From NCBI GenBank assembly GCA_029071325.1, contig JAIEAP010000023.1:1-64000 (forward strand): 64,000 nucleotides of DNA, written 5' to 3'. Every line of letters starts with the position of its first letter. Within the stretch, counting starts at the first letter, position 1. Below the pieces are notes generated by a model. It worked only from the letters and a program-made list of their open reading frames with translations. It was not told the origin of the DNA and searched no databases. The stretch comes from Lachnospiraceae bacterium (GTDB lineage Bacteria; Bacillota; Clostridia; Lachnospirales; Lachnospiraceae). Of the stretch, positions 37,186-46,219 are shown piece by piece. A program made the translations under genes and the position numbers.

Positions 37186-39168
37186 CTACTGCGGATTATA
37201 ATAAGGGAAAAACTGCCCGCTGCATTCTTTCTCAAAAAGATTATTATACTGCAGGATCTCATAATCCTGCAAACGCTCCGCTTCCTCCCCGCCGGCATCC
37301 TGATAGTGCAGGAATTCTCCTGCATCCAGGGAATAGAATGCACGGGCATTCATGGCGGGGATCCTTTCCCGCATGTTGGCCAGAAACCGATAATACGGCG
37401 GCAGTTCCATACCGGCGCGCTCCAGCGTCATAGCGCCCAGATAATTCAGGCTGGTCAATTCTACCGTTTCTTCCGGTGTCTCATAATTGGTCCATATGAA
37501 AAAGGGCACTGTGTACAGTTCTTCCAGCTCGTCCAAAGTAAGTCCGGAAAGCCCTTTGCCATTCATACTCTGGTAGAATCTGGTGTTCAGGCTTGGCTGA
37601 TGATCCCCGAAGAACACGATCTCTACCTTTTCGTCCACCCCTTCAAAATAAGAGATCAGATTTTTTAAGGCAATATCGCTCTCATGGATCAGCGTCAGAT
37701 ATTGATTCACATCCGGGTAATATGCATTGTTGAGGGTCACTGTACTCGTGAAATTATCATAAGAATCTTCATATCCCCCATGATTTTGCATGGTGATACT
37801 CATAATAAATAATTTCTCACCCGGTTCCTTGGATTCAAATCTTTCGATGATCGTATCGTATAGCTCCTGATCGGTAATGTAATTACGCATCAGCCGGGTC
37901 TGGTCGAAATCGTCGATAAAATAAGTTTCCTCAAAACCAAACTGGGGATAAACGCGGTTCCTGCTCCATCCCGTCTCATAATAGGGATGCATGGCAATAC
38001 AGGTATAGCCCCGCTCCTTCAAGGTGCTCACCAGAGAGTAGGGCTTCCGCGGCATGTACTGCTGATAGGGCACAGAACCATCGGGAAGGAACGCCATGGA
38101 ATTGCCGGTCAAAAACTCCCATTCCGAATTCGGGGTCTTGGCGCCGAATACCGAGGACAGCAGATCTCCCTTAACCACATTGGTTTCCATAGAATCATAA
38201 AAAGGCATGATCTCCTCCGAAGTCTGGAACCCATAATGGGAAATCACGCTCAGATCTGCAAAGGATTCATTCATCACAACAATGATGGTAGGATCTTCCG
38301 ACGAGGCGTGATGATCCGACGCAGGATAGTTTTGCTCCAGCGCCTCTATCGCTTCCTGGGAATATCCTTCTGGGCTGAAAATAAAAGCATCCCGGATACT
38401 CAGCCCGTAGTTCAGTATAAATCCGTTGCGATAGGTTCCCTTCTGCTCCCAGGATTCCATATTCCTGCTCCCTGTCTCTACTGCCAAATATGCCACAAGA
38501 ACTACCATGCATGCCGCTGCAGACAGACGCAGCAAATACACGCGCTTTATTTCTAAATCCAGCTTCCATATCAATGCTACATAGAGGATGCTTAAGATAA
38601 TTACCAGAACCGCGCGTCCTTCTATAGCAAAACGATACCCGGAAGCCACGGAAAGTCCGGTGGATGCCGCCCTTAAATCACTGAAAGAGAACTCCACTCC
38701 CCGGAATTGATAAATAAAGTAATCTGCCAACGCCATCAGCATCAGGAAGGTATGACTGATCACACAGGCAAGTCTCACCCGTGCCGTGATCGCCAGCATA
38801 AAAGAAAAACACACCAAGCAGCACAGAATATTCAGTCTGGCAGAGTAGGGCGTGATCTTCTCCCGCAGTTCCTCCTCCAGCAGAAGATACTGCACCATGT
38901 GATAGGTCATGATGCTGCTTAATCCCACTGCCAGTGCCGCCCACAGCGGATTCAGCCGCTGCGGCAGCTTTACCGTCAGATTCGACAGCGCAAAGAAGAC
39001 CAGTCCGCCTGCCACACCCTGCCAGATACCGGTCTTCCCATATATGCATATGAGTATCATGACCGCCAGCACAACGCCGCTGGCGATCACGTTATTCTTT
39101 TTCACATTCCATTCAGCGGAAAAAAGCTTCTCCTCCTGCTTTGTCTTCCACTTCTCCATAAGCTTCAT
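37186..39168 (-). CDS. LTA synthase-like membrane sulfatase-fold protein
   Basis: 660 residues. Five or so transmembrane helices at the N terminus lead to an extracellular alkaline-phosphatase/sulfatase domain. The catalytic Thr is expected in GAKTPNSEWEFLTG; upstream MNESFADL and downstream FFGDHQPSLN supply metal ligands. The fold transfers glycerophosphate or phosphoethanolamine to glycolipids and envelope polymers. The long N-terminal membrane region and final HDPQPSL-type motif fit LtaS-like enzymes, but the exact acceptor is unknown. It is the last of a three-gene envelope cluster. Confidence 0.85.
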   Translation of the reverse strand: MKLMEKWKTKQEEKLFSAEWNVKKNNVIASGVVLAVMILICIYGKTGIWQGVAGGLVFFALSNLTVKLPQRLNPLWAALAVGLSSIMTYHMVQYLLLEEELREKITPYSARLNILCCLVCFSFMLAITARVRLACVISHTFLMLMALADYFIYQFRGVEFSFSDLRAASTGLSVASGYRFAIEGRAVLVIILSILYVALIWKLDLEIKRVYLLRLSAAACMVVLVAYLAVETGSRNMESWEQKGTYRNGFILNYGLSIRDAFIFSPEGYSQEAIEALEQNYPASDHHASSEDPTIIVVMNESFADLSVISHYGFQTSEEIMPFYDSMETNVVKGDLLSSVFGAKTPNSEWEFLTGNSMAFLPDGSVPYQQYMPRKPYSLVSTLKERGYTCIAMHPYYETGWSRNRVYPQFGFEETYFIDDFDQTRLMRNYITDQELYDTIIERFESKEPGEKLFIMSITMQNHGGYEDSYDNFTSTVTLNNAYYPDVNQYLTLIHESDIALKNLISYFEGVDEKVEIVFFGDHQPSLNTRFYQSMNGKGLSGLTLDELEELYTVPFFIWTNYETPEETVELTSLNYLGAMTLERAGMELPPYYRFLANMRERIPAMNARAFYSLDAGEFLHYQDAGGEEAERLQDYEILQYNNLFEKECSGQFFPYYNPQ

Positions 39169-39195
39169 GTTCCCTTACATCTCTTTTCCACAAAC

Positions 39196-39978
39196 CTATA
39201 CTACCGCTATGTAACCTATGCCCAGAATACAGCATAACAGATACAATATCAACAAATGCGCCGGGTAGAAAACATAGAAGAAATATTTCATTTTCCAGCC
39301 CCGTGTTCCGTTATATAGCCCAATGGGAAGAAACGCCAGAGACGCAGGCACTTCCCACATGAACGCCACAAATCCGGTCAGGATCTGAAACGTCTTGGTC
39401 TTACGAAAAATATAAAGCACCATAATGCACAGCACCCCGGTAGCAGCGTAATCTGTCCGCAGGAACTCCGCCAGCGCCATTCCTCCCCCCAACAATATGA
39501 TGTATCCCAGCGTCCGGATTATGGTATTTGCCACTGTATGCTCAAGATAACGGTAGCCCCACATAACCAGAAGACCGATCAACAGCGTAAAGAATACATT
39601 CTGATATCCGAATTCCAACACAGTTCCGCTAAACAGCAGATCAAACGGTATCTCCGAAATGATGCTGAACGCCGCCAGGCGCATCACATATTTGGGCACA
39701 CTCCCGGTATGCTCAAAGCCTTCCACCAACAAAAAGCAAAAAATAGGAAACGCCAGCCTTCCGATCCAGCGCATGATCATATAGGTAAGCTGCAGAGAGT
39801 CCGTTAAGTCCATATATGCATTTCCGCTATTTCCCGCCTGGCTCCAGGACAATATCAGATATCTTCCCAGAACGCCCGCGCCGATATGATCGATCAGCAT
39901 AGAGATGATCGCCACCATTTTCAGTGTGCTTCCGCTGATCCCCTTCCATTTTCGATTGGTTGCTGTCTGCATTTCCAT
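39196..39978 (-). CDS. TraX family membrane protein (acyltransferase-like)
   Basis: 260 residues with about eight hydrophobic helices. The start TLKMVAIISMLIDHIGAGVL and the WIGRLAFPIFCFLLVEGFEHT segment are TraX-family signatures. F-plasmid TraX acetylates pilin, but chromosomal Firmicute members are widespread and their role is unknown. No other conjugation gene is present, so it is not evidence of an integrative element. It lies 27 bases before the LTA-synthase-like gene. Confidence 0.85.
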   Translation of the reverse strand: MEMQTATNRKWKGISGSTLKMVAIISMLIDHIGAGVLGRYLILSWSQAGNSGNAYMDLTDSLQLTYMIMRWIGRLAFPIFCFLLVEGFEHTGSVPKYVMRLAAFSIISEIPFDLLFSGTVLEFGYQNVFFTLLIGLLVMWGYRYLEHTVANTIIRTLGYIILLGGGMALAEFLRTDYAATGVLCIMVLYIFRKTKTFQILTGFVAFMWEVPASLAFLPIGLYNGTRGWKMKYFFYVFYPAHLLILYLLCCILGIGYIAVV

Positions 39979-40020
39979 CCCAACACCCTCCTATACGCTG
40001 TTGCCCTTCTCTGCCACTAT

Positions 40021-41031
40021 TTATTTTCGTTCTCTCGCCGCCAGTCTTCGGTCTATGCGCTTATAGACAAGCACCACGATTCCACCCATCAAGAACGGCA
40101 CCACAAAGGTTGCAAAGCGATACAGCAGTGCCGCCGAGCCTGCTGCTCCCGTCCCTACTAATACCGCAAAAAGCGCCGCCAGCACAAACTCCGAGGAACC
40201 AATGCCTGCCGGAGAGGGAATTACCGCCGCCAGCATGACGGACAGTGATGTGACCGCCCAGGACTGAAGCAGCGTCAATCCATACTCCTGTGTCAGTATC
40301 ACAAAGGGAATTCCGTAAAAAAAGGCAAATTTCAGCATGTTTTTCCCGACGATAGATAAAATAAATTTCTTCTTCGTCATCAGCTCCGCCGTCGCGGTCT
40401 CCAGAATCCCGCACTGCTCCCGAAGCATCGCCGCCTGTGCGTCAAACCTTCCCTTGCGGTTGATCTTGTCCAGCAGTCCTATGACAAGTCTATGTAAAGC
40501 CTTGGAACAGCAGAACAGCAGCAGCGCTGCCGCGATCAGAAACGTAAGTCCATACCCTGCCGACAGCATCCCAAAATAGTCGTTATAATAATGCTTCATA
40601 AATCCAAAATTGATCAGAAAAAACACCGCGGAAAACAAAGCAATGCTCATCTTATGAATGACATACTCCACCATATACATGCCGGTTGCCTTGGGAACGG
40701 GAATCCCCTTCCCGTTAAAATAATACACCGCTGCCAGCCCCGCGCCGCTGCCCAGAGTTGCCACACGATAAAAGCTGCAGTAAAATGCGCTCTCCACTCC
40801 CATCCGGTAGCTGAAGGACGGCTGATACTGCCTGGCAAAAGAACAATTGATCCACCCCTCCACCAGATGGTAGCATATTCCGGCCCCGCAGATGACCAGA
40901 ATCACCCACACCGGCGTCCCCCCCAGTTCTTCCAATATAGGTCCTACCATATCCCGGAAGGTATATATGATCGCCGCCACAATCGCAACAACCAACAATA
41001 ATTTTAGAATAGTTTTTACATGATTCTTCAT
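40021..41031 (-). CDS. YbhN / lysylphosphatidylglycerol synthase transmembrane family protein
   Basis: 336 residues with eight or so transmembrane helices. Conserved features are GWINCSFARQYQ, FYRVATLGSGAGLAAV and SPAGIGSSEFVLA. This is the membrane part of MprF without the catalytic domain; MprF's counterpart flips charged lipids, and free-standing members are thought to translocate lipids or lipid-linked sugars. It opens the - strand group with the TraX and LTA-synthase-like genes, which supports an envelope role. Confidence 0.85.
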   Translation of the reverse strand: MKNHVKTILKLLLVVAIVAAIIYTFRDMVGPILEELGGTPVWVILVICGAGICYHLVEGWINCSFARQYQPSFSYRMGVESAFYCSFYRVATLGSGAGLAAVYYFNGKGIPVPKATGMYMVEYVIHKMSIALFSAVFFLINFGFMKHYYNDYFGMLSAGYGLTFLIAAALLLFCCSKALHRLVIGLLDKINRKGRFDAQAAMLREQCGILETATAELMTKKKFILSIVGKNMLKFAFFYGIPFVILTQEYGLTLLQSWAVTSLSVMLAAVIPSPAGIGSSEFVLAALFAVLVGTGAAGSAALLYRFATFVVPFLMGGIVVLVYKRIDRRLAARERK

Positions 41032-41153
41032 ATGTTATATCACCATTGGCATTATATCAAATCTCGTGTGTTTGTCAATTATATGACTCTACATAATCTG
41101 CTCTAAATATGATATACTATTGACAGATTATAACTGTTTAGGAGGTTTTACCC

Positions 41154-42128
41154 ATGCCCGGCTTTGCCACCCATTATCTGTTCGGACTCACTGCCTGTCA
41201 GGAGCTGCCCCGCGGCGGCACTGCTGCCTGCCTGAGAAAATATGCCCGCGTCTTTGGACTGGGACTTCAGGGGCCGGATCTATTCTATTACTCTCTGTCA
41301 TCCTTCCTGCAGCCCGGAGGCAATCCCGGAATTCTCGCCCATCATCATTCCACAGGGGCTCTGCTTACCCATATGCTGGAGAGCCGCAGTATTTTCCATG
41401 ATACAAGGGATCGAAACATCGCCTCTGCGTATATCATGGGCTTTCTGGGACACTATACCCTGGACACCGTATGCCATCCCTATATCTATGCCAAATCACA
41501 CAGACAGTCCTATGGCAGGGACTACTTCGGACATCATGTCTATCTGGAGACAGACATTGACGCCGAGCTGCTGATGTATTATAAGGGGTGCGCACCATCC
41601 GAATTCCGTCAGGCACGCACCATCGCCTTATCGCGCAGACAGCAGAAGGTCGTGGCTGCCGTGCTGCATTATGCCTACAGCGCCACCTTTCCACAGTACC
41701 ATTTTCCCGAATTCCGGATACGCATGGCCATCCGTGCTATGTACAGCAATCTGCGGCTGCTGCGGGACCCCTCCGGGCAAAAAAAAGTCCTTGCCCGAAG
41801 TATTGAGGCAAGGCTTTTGGGACATGCACACATCTCCCCGCTGATCACCAGTGACTTCTATACCTTCACAGTAGACCCGCTGAACATGCGCCACCGCTCC
41901 TGGTGCAATCCCTGGAACGGTTCCGGCAGATCCAGGCGCTCTTTCTTTGATCTGATGGATCAGGCGCGAGCAGAATACCTGGATATCCTGGATATGGCTG
42001 CCCAGCTCTTTGGTCTGCCCTTTGGCACACCGGTCTACCGGCAGCGTCTGACAGAGCTGTCCAGGCGTCTCGGCAGCAAATCTTACTGTACGGGGCTTCC
42101 CGAGGATGAATCCCCGAAAAATTCCTGA
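41154..42128 (+). CDS. zinc-dependent phospholipase C family protein
   Basis: 324 residues. Many histidines match the zinc-dependent PLC/nuclease P1-like family: FATHYLFG, LAHHHSTG, GFLGHYTLDTVCHPYIY and FGHHVYLETDID. The fold binds zinc ions and cleaves phospholipids in secreted clostridial relatives, but this protein lacks a signal peptide, so it may act inside the cell. TTTAGGAGGTTTTACCC precedes the ATG. The last 46 bases overlap the oppositely oriented dehydrogenase gene. Confidence 0.85.
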   Translation: MPGFATHYLFGLTACQELPRGGTAACLRKYARVFGLGLQGPDLFYYSLSSFLQPGGNPGILAHHHSTGALLTHMLESRSIFHDTRDRNIASAYIMGFLGHYTLDTVCHPYIYAKSHRQSYGRDYFGHHVYLETDIDAELLMYYKGCAPSEFRQARTIALSRRQQKVVAAVLHYAYSATFPQYHFPEFRIRMAIRAMYSNLRLLRDPSGQKKVLARSIEARLLGHAHISPLITSDFYTFTVDPLNMRHRSWCNPWNGSGRSRRSFFDLMDQARAEYLDILDMAAQLFGLPFGTPVYRQRLTELSRRLGSKSYCTGLPEDESPKNS

Positions 42129-43042
42129 ATCTGCCCGCATATCGTATGCATCAGCCTGGTTCTTGCCTCCACGCTTGCCCATGCGATATGCGGCGTGATC
42201 AGCAGACGTTCGCTGTCCTTGATTCTCCGCAGGGGATTATCTTCGCTCATAGGCTCGACCCGCAGCACGTCCAGTCCTGCCGCTGCAATAACGCCCTGTT
42301 CCAGGGCATTCGCCAGATCCTCCTCCACCACGATTGGACCTCTGCCCAAATTTAAGAAAATCGCGCTTCTTCTCATCCGGGCAAACGCTTCTGCGTTCAT
42401 AAGATCCTGTGTATGCTCATTTAACGGTGCATGTACGGACACGATATCTGATTGTTCCAGCAGTTCATCCAGGGATACCCGCGCATAACCCGGCTGGTTG
42501 TTCCTGCCCGATGTGGAGTAATAGATTACCCGGCATCCAAACGCTCCGGCGATATCCGCTACTCTCCGTCCGATATTTCCCAGCCCTATGATTCCCCATG
42601 TCTTACCGTACAGCTCCGGAAAACGATTATCGAAATGAGTGAAGAGCCGGTCGCCGATATAGCGCTCCTCCTTCACATAATCATCATAATACCGCAGCTT
42701 CTCCAGGAGATAAAAAAGCATCGCAAAGGTATGCTGTGCTACCGTCTCCGTAGAATACCCCGCTACATTGCGCCATGCAATGCCCCGGCGCGCAAGATAT
42801 TCCCGGTCCAGATTATTGACTCCAGTTGCCGTGACACACACCAGCTTCAGATTCCGTGCCTGTCCTATCGTCCTCTCATTGACCTGTACCTTATTCAATA
42901 CAATAACATCTGCATCCACGGTTCTCTGCGCCGCCTCTTCCTCCGTGGAAAAGTCATACCGGATCACCTCTCCCAGCGCATCATATTCCGACAGATCTAT
43001 ATCGTCTCCGATGGATTTTGCATCCAGAAATACTATTTTCAC
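42083..43042 (-). CDS. D-isomer specific 2-hydroxyacid dehydrogenase
   Basis: 319 residues. The NAD-binding motif is GLGNIGRRVADIAGAFG, with an acidic/serine substitution after the second strand (YYSTSGRNN). The catalytic Arg is near VSVHAPLNEHT, Glu in the EPMSEDNPL region and His in TPHIAWAS. NLGRGPIVVEEDLANAL is the family signature. Substrates of close relatives are glycerate, lactate or hydroxypyruvate; I cannot choose. It follows the patatin gene by 11 bases. Confidence 0.9.
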   Translation of the reverse strand: MKIVFLDAKSIGDDIDLSEYDALGEVIRYDFSTEEEAAQRTVDADVIVLNKVQVNERTIGQARNLKLVCVTATGVNNLDREYLARRGIAWRNVAGYSTETVAQHTFAMLFYLLEKLRYYDDYVKEERYIGDRLFTHFDNRFPELYGKTWGIIGLGNIGRRVADIAGAFGCRVIYYSTSGRNNQPGYARVSLDELLEQSDIVSVHAPLNEHTQDLMNAEAFARMRRSAIFLNLGRGPIVVEEDLANALEQGVIAAAGLDVLRVEPMSEDNPLRRIKDSERLLITPHIAWASVEARTRLMHTICGQIQEFFGDSSSGSPVQ

Positions 43043-43053
43043 AGCCGCACCTC

Positions 43054-43908
43054 CTATGCTTCCTTCAGATAATTGCGGAGGGCAGTCATCTGCTCCTTTG
43101 CCTTGAGGTATCCTGCCTCATACAGTGCCTCCAGCTTGTCCGGTTTGGATTCTGTCCTTCCCACACCCAGAATGCTGTCCGGGGCAATGACAAATACTCT
43201 GCCCTCCCGTTCCAGCTTCTTAAGCTGCTTCATGGAAGCGTTGTAAGACTCGGGCCTATGCTGCATCGTCTTCACAAGTTTGGGATACTTATGATACAGC
43301 GCCGCGATTGCTCCTACACCTGCCTCTGTGCGTTTCACATAATCTCTCTCACGGGTCAGGACCACAATGACCTTATCACAGCCTTCTTCCAATGCGTGGA
43401 GATACGGAACGGAATCTGACACACCGCCGTCCAGATAATATCGGTTTCCCAGCTTCACCGGCTGGAAAAATATCGGCAGCGCACAGCTTGCCACCACTTC
43501 ATCCAGCTTAGGACCCATCCGGGGTATCTCCTTATACTCTGCTTTCCCTGTGTGTATGTTCGTCACCGCAGCCTCAACTTTGCCGGGAAAACGTGCAAAT
43601 GCTTCCCAGTCAAAGGGAAGCAGTTCATTCGGTACGGTATCAAATACATAACCGATGTTGTAAAAACTCTTGATGTTCCGGTCAAAAAGAAACTGAAAGC
43701 CCTGATAATTGCCATCCGACATATACTGCTTCGCCAGTGTCAGGTTCCTTCCCCTCTGCCCGGAGAGATAGGATATGCCGAAGGCAATTCCCGCCGACAC
43801 CCCGATAAAATAATCCGGCATAATATTTTCTTCCAGGAAAGCGTCCGCTACACCGCAGGAAAATACGGTTCTGCTGGCGCCCCCTTCAAAAACCATTCCA
43901 AGCTTCAT
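43054..43908 (-). CDS. patatin-like phospholipase
   Basis: 284 residues from the ATG at 43908 (MKLGMVFEGGASR), with AAGGAG 10 bases upstream; the frame runs open further into the nfeD gene. The oxyanion-hole GGASRTVF, the nucleophile elbow GVSAG with its Ser near residue 43, and the DGGVSD aspartate of the Ser-Asp dyad are all present. It resembles the RssA/YjjU-like intracellular lipases. It sits between nfeD and the dehydrogenase. Confidence 0.9.
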   Translation of the reverse strand: MKLGMVFEGGASRTVFSCGVADAFLEENIMPDYFIGVSAGIAFGISYLSGQRGRNLTLAKQYMSDGNYQGFQFLFDRNIKSFYNIGYVFDTVPNELLPFDWEAFARFPGKVEAAVTNIHTGKAEYKEIPRMGPKLDEVVASCALPIFFQPVKLGNRYYLDGGVSDSVPYLHALEEGCDKVIVVLTRERDYVKRTEAGVGAIAALYHKYPKLVKTMQHRPESYNASMKQLKKLEREGRVFVIAPDSILGVGRTESKPDKLEALYEAGYLKAKEQMTALRNYLKEA

Positions 43909-43922
43909 CTTACATACGCTCC

Positions 43923-44345
43923 TTACTTTACGATCAGCCTTACCCCCCGGACCGCTACTACTTCCGCAATCGCATTTGCCTCTATGGTAATATTGTCTGC
44001 TTCCGTCCGCGCCGACCATTCCAGGCCATTTAAAACGGCAACTCCCGTGCCTGCCAGGTTATCCACCTTCTCAGTGATCCGCACGGTCTTGCCCACCGCA
44101 TCCTCATAATTCGTCTTGGTGCGTCTGGGATTAAAATACTTCAGCGCCCAGGGCCTGGTAAAGTAAACGAGAATCAGAGACAGTACCAAAAACAGCAGGA
44201 TCTGCAGCCAGATAGGCGCGCCCAACGCACAGGCGATCAGTGCCAGAAGACCTCCGCCTGCGAACCAGATACTGGTCAACCCAACCGTAATGATCTCTAC
44301 CACCAGACATATTACAATCAATGAAATCCAAAAAATGATCATCAT
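43923..44345 (-). CDS. NfeD family membrane protein
   Basis: 140 residues. Two or three transmembrane helices in the first 70 residues are followed by an OB-fold domain (AVGKTVRITEKVDNLAGTGV). It is the short NfeD form without the protease domain. Short NfeD proteins usually partner flotillin/stomatin-like proteins in membrane microdomains, but no such gene is nearby. It is the first gene of the nfeD-patatin-dehydrogenase operon. Confidence 0.88.
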   Translation of the reverse strand: MMIIFWISLIVICLVVEIITVGLTSIWFAGGGLLALIACALGAPIWLQILLFLVLSLILVYFTRPWALKYFNPRRTKTNYEDAVGKTVRITEKVDNLAGTGVAVLNGLEWSARTEADNITIEANAIAEVVAVRGVRLIVK

Positions 44346-44397
44346 CTTGTTTTCCTCCTTGACTTTATAAATACCATATGGTCCAGCAAGCGAACCG

Positions 44398-44427
44398 TTG
44401 CTAAAACACTTATTTTTGTGTTATATT
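44398..44427 (+). promoter_or_regulatory. promoter of the ABC exporter operon
   Basis: TTGCTA (44398-44403) and TATATT (44422-44427) with an 18-base spacer, 40 bases before the first ABC gene. Confidence 0.45.
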
Positions 44428-44467
44428 CAGTATGGCACACAATGTTTAAAAAAGGAAGTGAAAATTT

Positions 44468-46219
44468 ATGTTAAAAACTCTCGGCTCCCAAATCCGGGAA
44501 TTTAAGCGGGATTCAATCCTGACCCCGCTCTTTATGATTTTCGAAGTACTTATGGAGACTTTGATTCCATTTCTGATGGCGTCCATTATTGATGACGGTG
44601 TAAACGCCGGAAACATGAACCACATTTATCTGGTGGGCGGATGCATGGTGATCGTAGCCTGCCTGTCGCTTTTTGCAGGAATCATGGGCGGCAAATACGG
44701 CGCCAGCGCATCCACTGGCTTTGCCCGCAACCTGCGGCAGGCGATGTTTGAGAAGATCCAGACCTTCTCCTTTGCCAACATTGATAAATACAGCACCGCC
44801 GGTCTTGTCACCCGCATGACCACGGACGTCACCAACATGCAGAACGCATACCAGATGATCCTGCGGATGTGTACAAGAGCCCCTGCCAGCCTGATCTGCG
44901 CCATGGCCATGTCCTTCTTCATCAGTCCGCGGCTTGCCATGGTCTACCTCATCGCAGTCATCATCCTGGGCTGTATTCTCGCTGTAATCATACGGTTCGC
45001 CACCAGGTACTTTAACGAGGCATTCCCGAAATATGACGATCTGAATGCCAGCGTACAGGAAAATGTGTCTGCGATCCGGGTAGTAAAGGCATATGTCCGG
45101 GAAGACCACGAAACCACGCGTTTTACAAAAGCCAGCGCCATGATCTACCGGCTGTTCACCAAGGCAGAAAACACAGTTATCCTCAACGCTCCCGTCATGC
45201 AGCTTACGGTATACAGTTGTATTCTCATCATCAGTTGGCTGGGAGCACGGATGATCGTGGGCAGTACGCTTACCACCGGTGAGCTCACCAGCCTTCTGAC
45301 CTATTGTATGAATATCCTCATGAGCCTCATGATGCTGTCTATGGTGTTCGTTATGATCACCATGAGCATTGCCAGCGCCCGCCGTATCTGCGAAGTGCTG
45401 AATGAAGAGAGCACGCTGACTAATCCGGCGGAACCGGTCACCTCCATCACAGACGGTTCCATCCGTTTTGACCATGTGAGCTTTTCCTATAAGAAGGACA
45501 GCAAAGAACCGGTGCTTTCAGATATCAACCTGACCATCCGCTCCGGCGAGACCATCGGCATCATCGGCGGCACAGGAAGTTCCAAATCCAGCCTGATAAA
45601 CCTCATCAGCCGTCTCTATGACGTTACGGAAGGCGCCGTGCTTGTGGGCGGCGTGGATGTCCGTAATTACGATCTGGATACGCTGCGCAATCAGGTAGCC
45701 GTAGTGCTGCAGAAAAACGTACTGTTTTCCGGCACTATTCTGGAGAATCTGCGCTGGGGCGATGCGGATGCCACGGAAGAAGACTGTATCCGGGCATGTA
45801 AACTTGCCTGCGCCGATGACTTCATCCAGAGCTTTCCTGACAAATACAATACATATATTGAACAGGGCGGCACCAACGTGTCCGGCGGGCAGAAACAGCG
45901 CCTCTGTATCGCCCGCGCCCTGTTGAAAAAGCCCAGGATCCTGATCTTGGACGACAGCACCAGTGCAGTAGACACTGCCACTGACGCCCGCATCCGCGCG
46001 TCCTTCGCCAATGAGATTCCAGGCACTACGAAACTGATCATTGCACAGCGCATTTCCAGCGTAATGCATGCCGATCGCATTCTGGTTCTGGAAAACGGTC
46101 GTGTCAGCGGCTTCGGCACTCATCAGGAGCTGCTTGCAGACAATGAGATATACCGCGATGTATACGAATCCCAGACTGGCGGCGGCGGTGATTTCGATGA
46201 GAAGGGAGGCGAACTGTAA
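44468..46219 (+). CDS. ABC exporter half-transporter, degenerate ATP site
   Basis: 583 residues: six transmembrane helices, then an ATPase domain. Walker A is GGTGSSKSS near 367-375, with Ser where Gly usually stands before the Lys. The signature is VSGGQKQR near 471. Walker B is LILDD near 491: the catalytic Glu is replaced by Asp. This is the partner carrying a non-catalytic site in heterodimeric exporters such as BmrC/D. It overlaps the next gene by one base, so the pair is made together. Confidence 0.92.
   Translation: MLKTLGSQIREFKRDSILTPLFMIFEVLMETLIPFLMASIIDDGVNAGNMNHIYLVGGCMVIVACLSLFAGIMGGKYGASASTGFARNLRQAMFEKIQTFSFANIDKYSTAGLVTRMTTDVTNMQNAYQMILRMCTRAPASLICAMAMSFFISPRLAMVYLIAVIILGCILAVIIRFATRYFNEAFPKYDDLNASVQENVSAIRVVKAYVREDHETTRFTKASAMIYRLFTKAENTVILNAPVMQLTVYSCILIISWLGARMIVGSTLTTGELTSLLTYCMNILMSLMMLSMVFVMITMSIASARRICEVLNEESTLTNPAEPVTSITDGSIRFDHVSFSYKKDSKEPVLSDINLTIRSGETIGIIGGTGSSKSSLINLISRLYDVTEGAVLVGGVDVRNYDLDTLRNQVAVVLQKNVLFSGTILENLRWGDADATEEDCIRACKLACADDFIQSFPDKYNTYIEQGGTNVSGGQKQRLCIARALLKKPRILILDDSTSAVDTATDARIRASFANEIPGTTKLIIAQRISSVMHADRILVLENGRVSGFGTHQELLADNEIYRDVYESQTGGGGDFDEKGGEL

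Noticed and set aside
39196-39978. TraX-like gene as evidence of a conjugative element
   Set aside because: No relaxase, coupling protein, type IV secretion gene or integrase is nearby, and chromosomal TraX-family genes are common in Firmicutes.
44513-45475. 320-codon - strand open frame in the first ABC gene
   Set aside because: Antisense to conserved transmembrane and ATPase sequence with no start signal.
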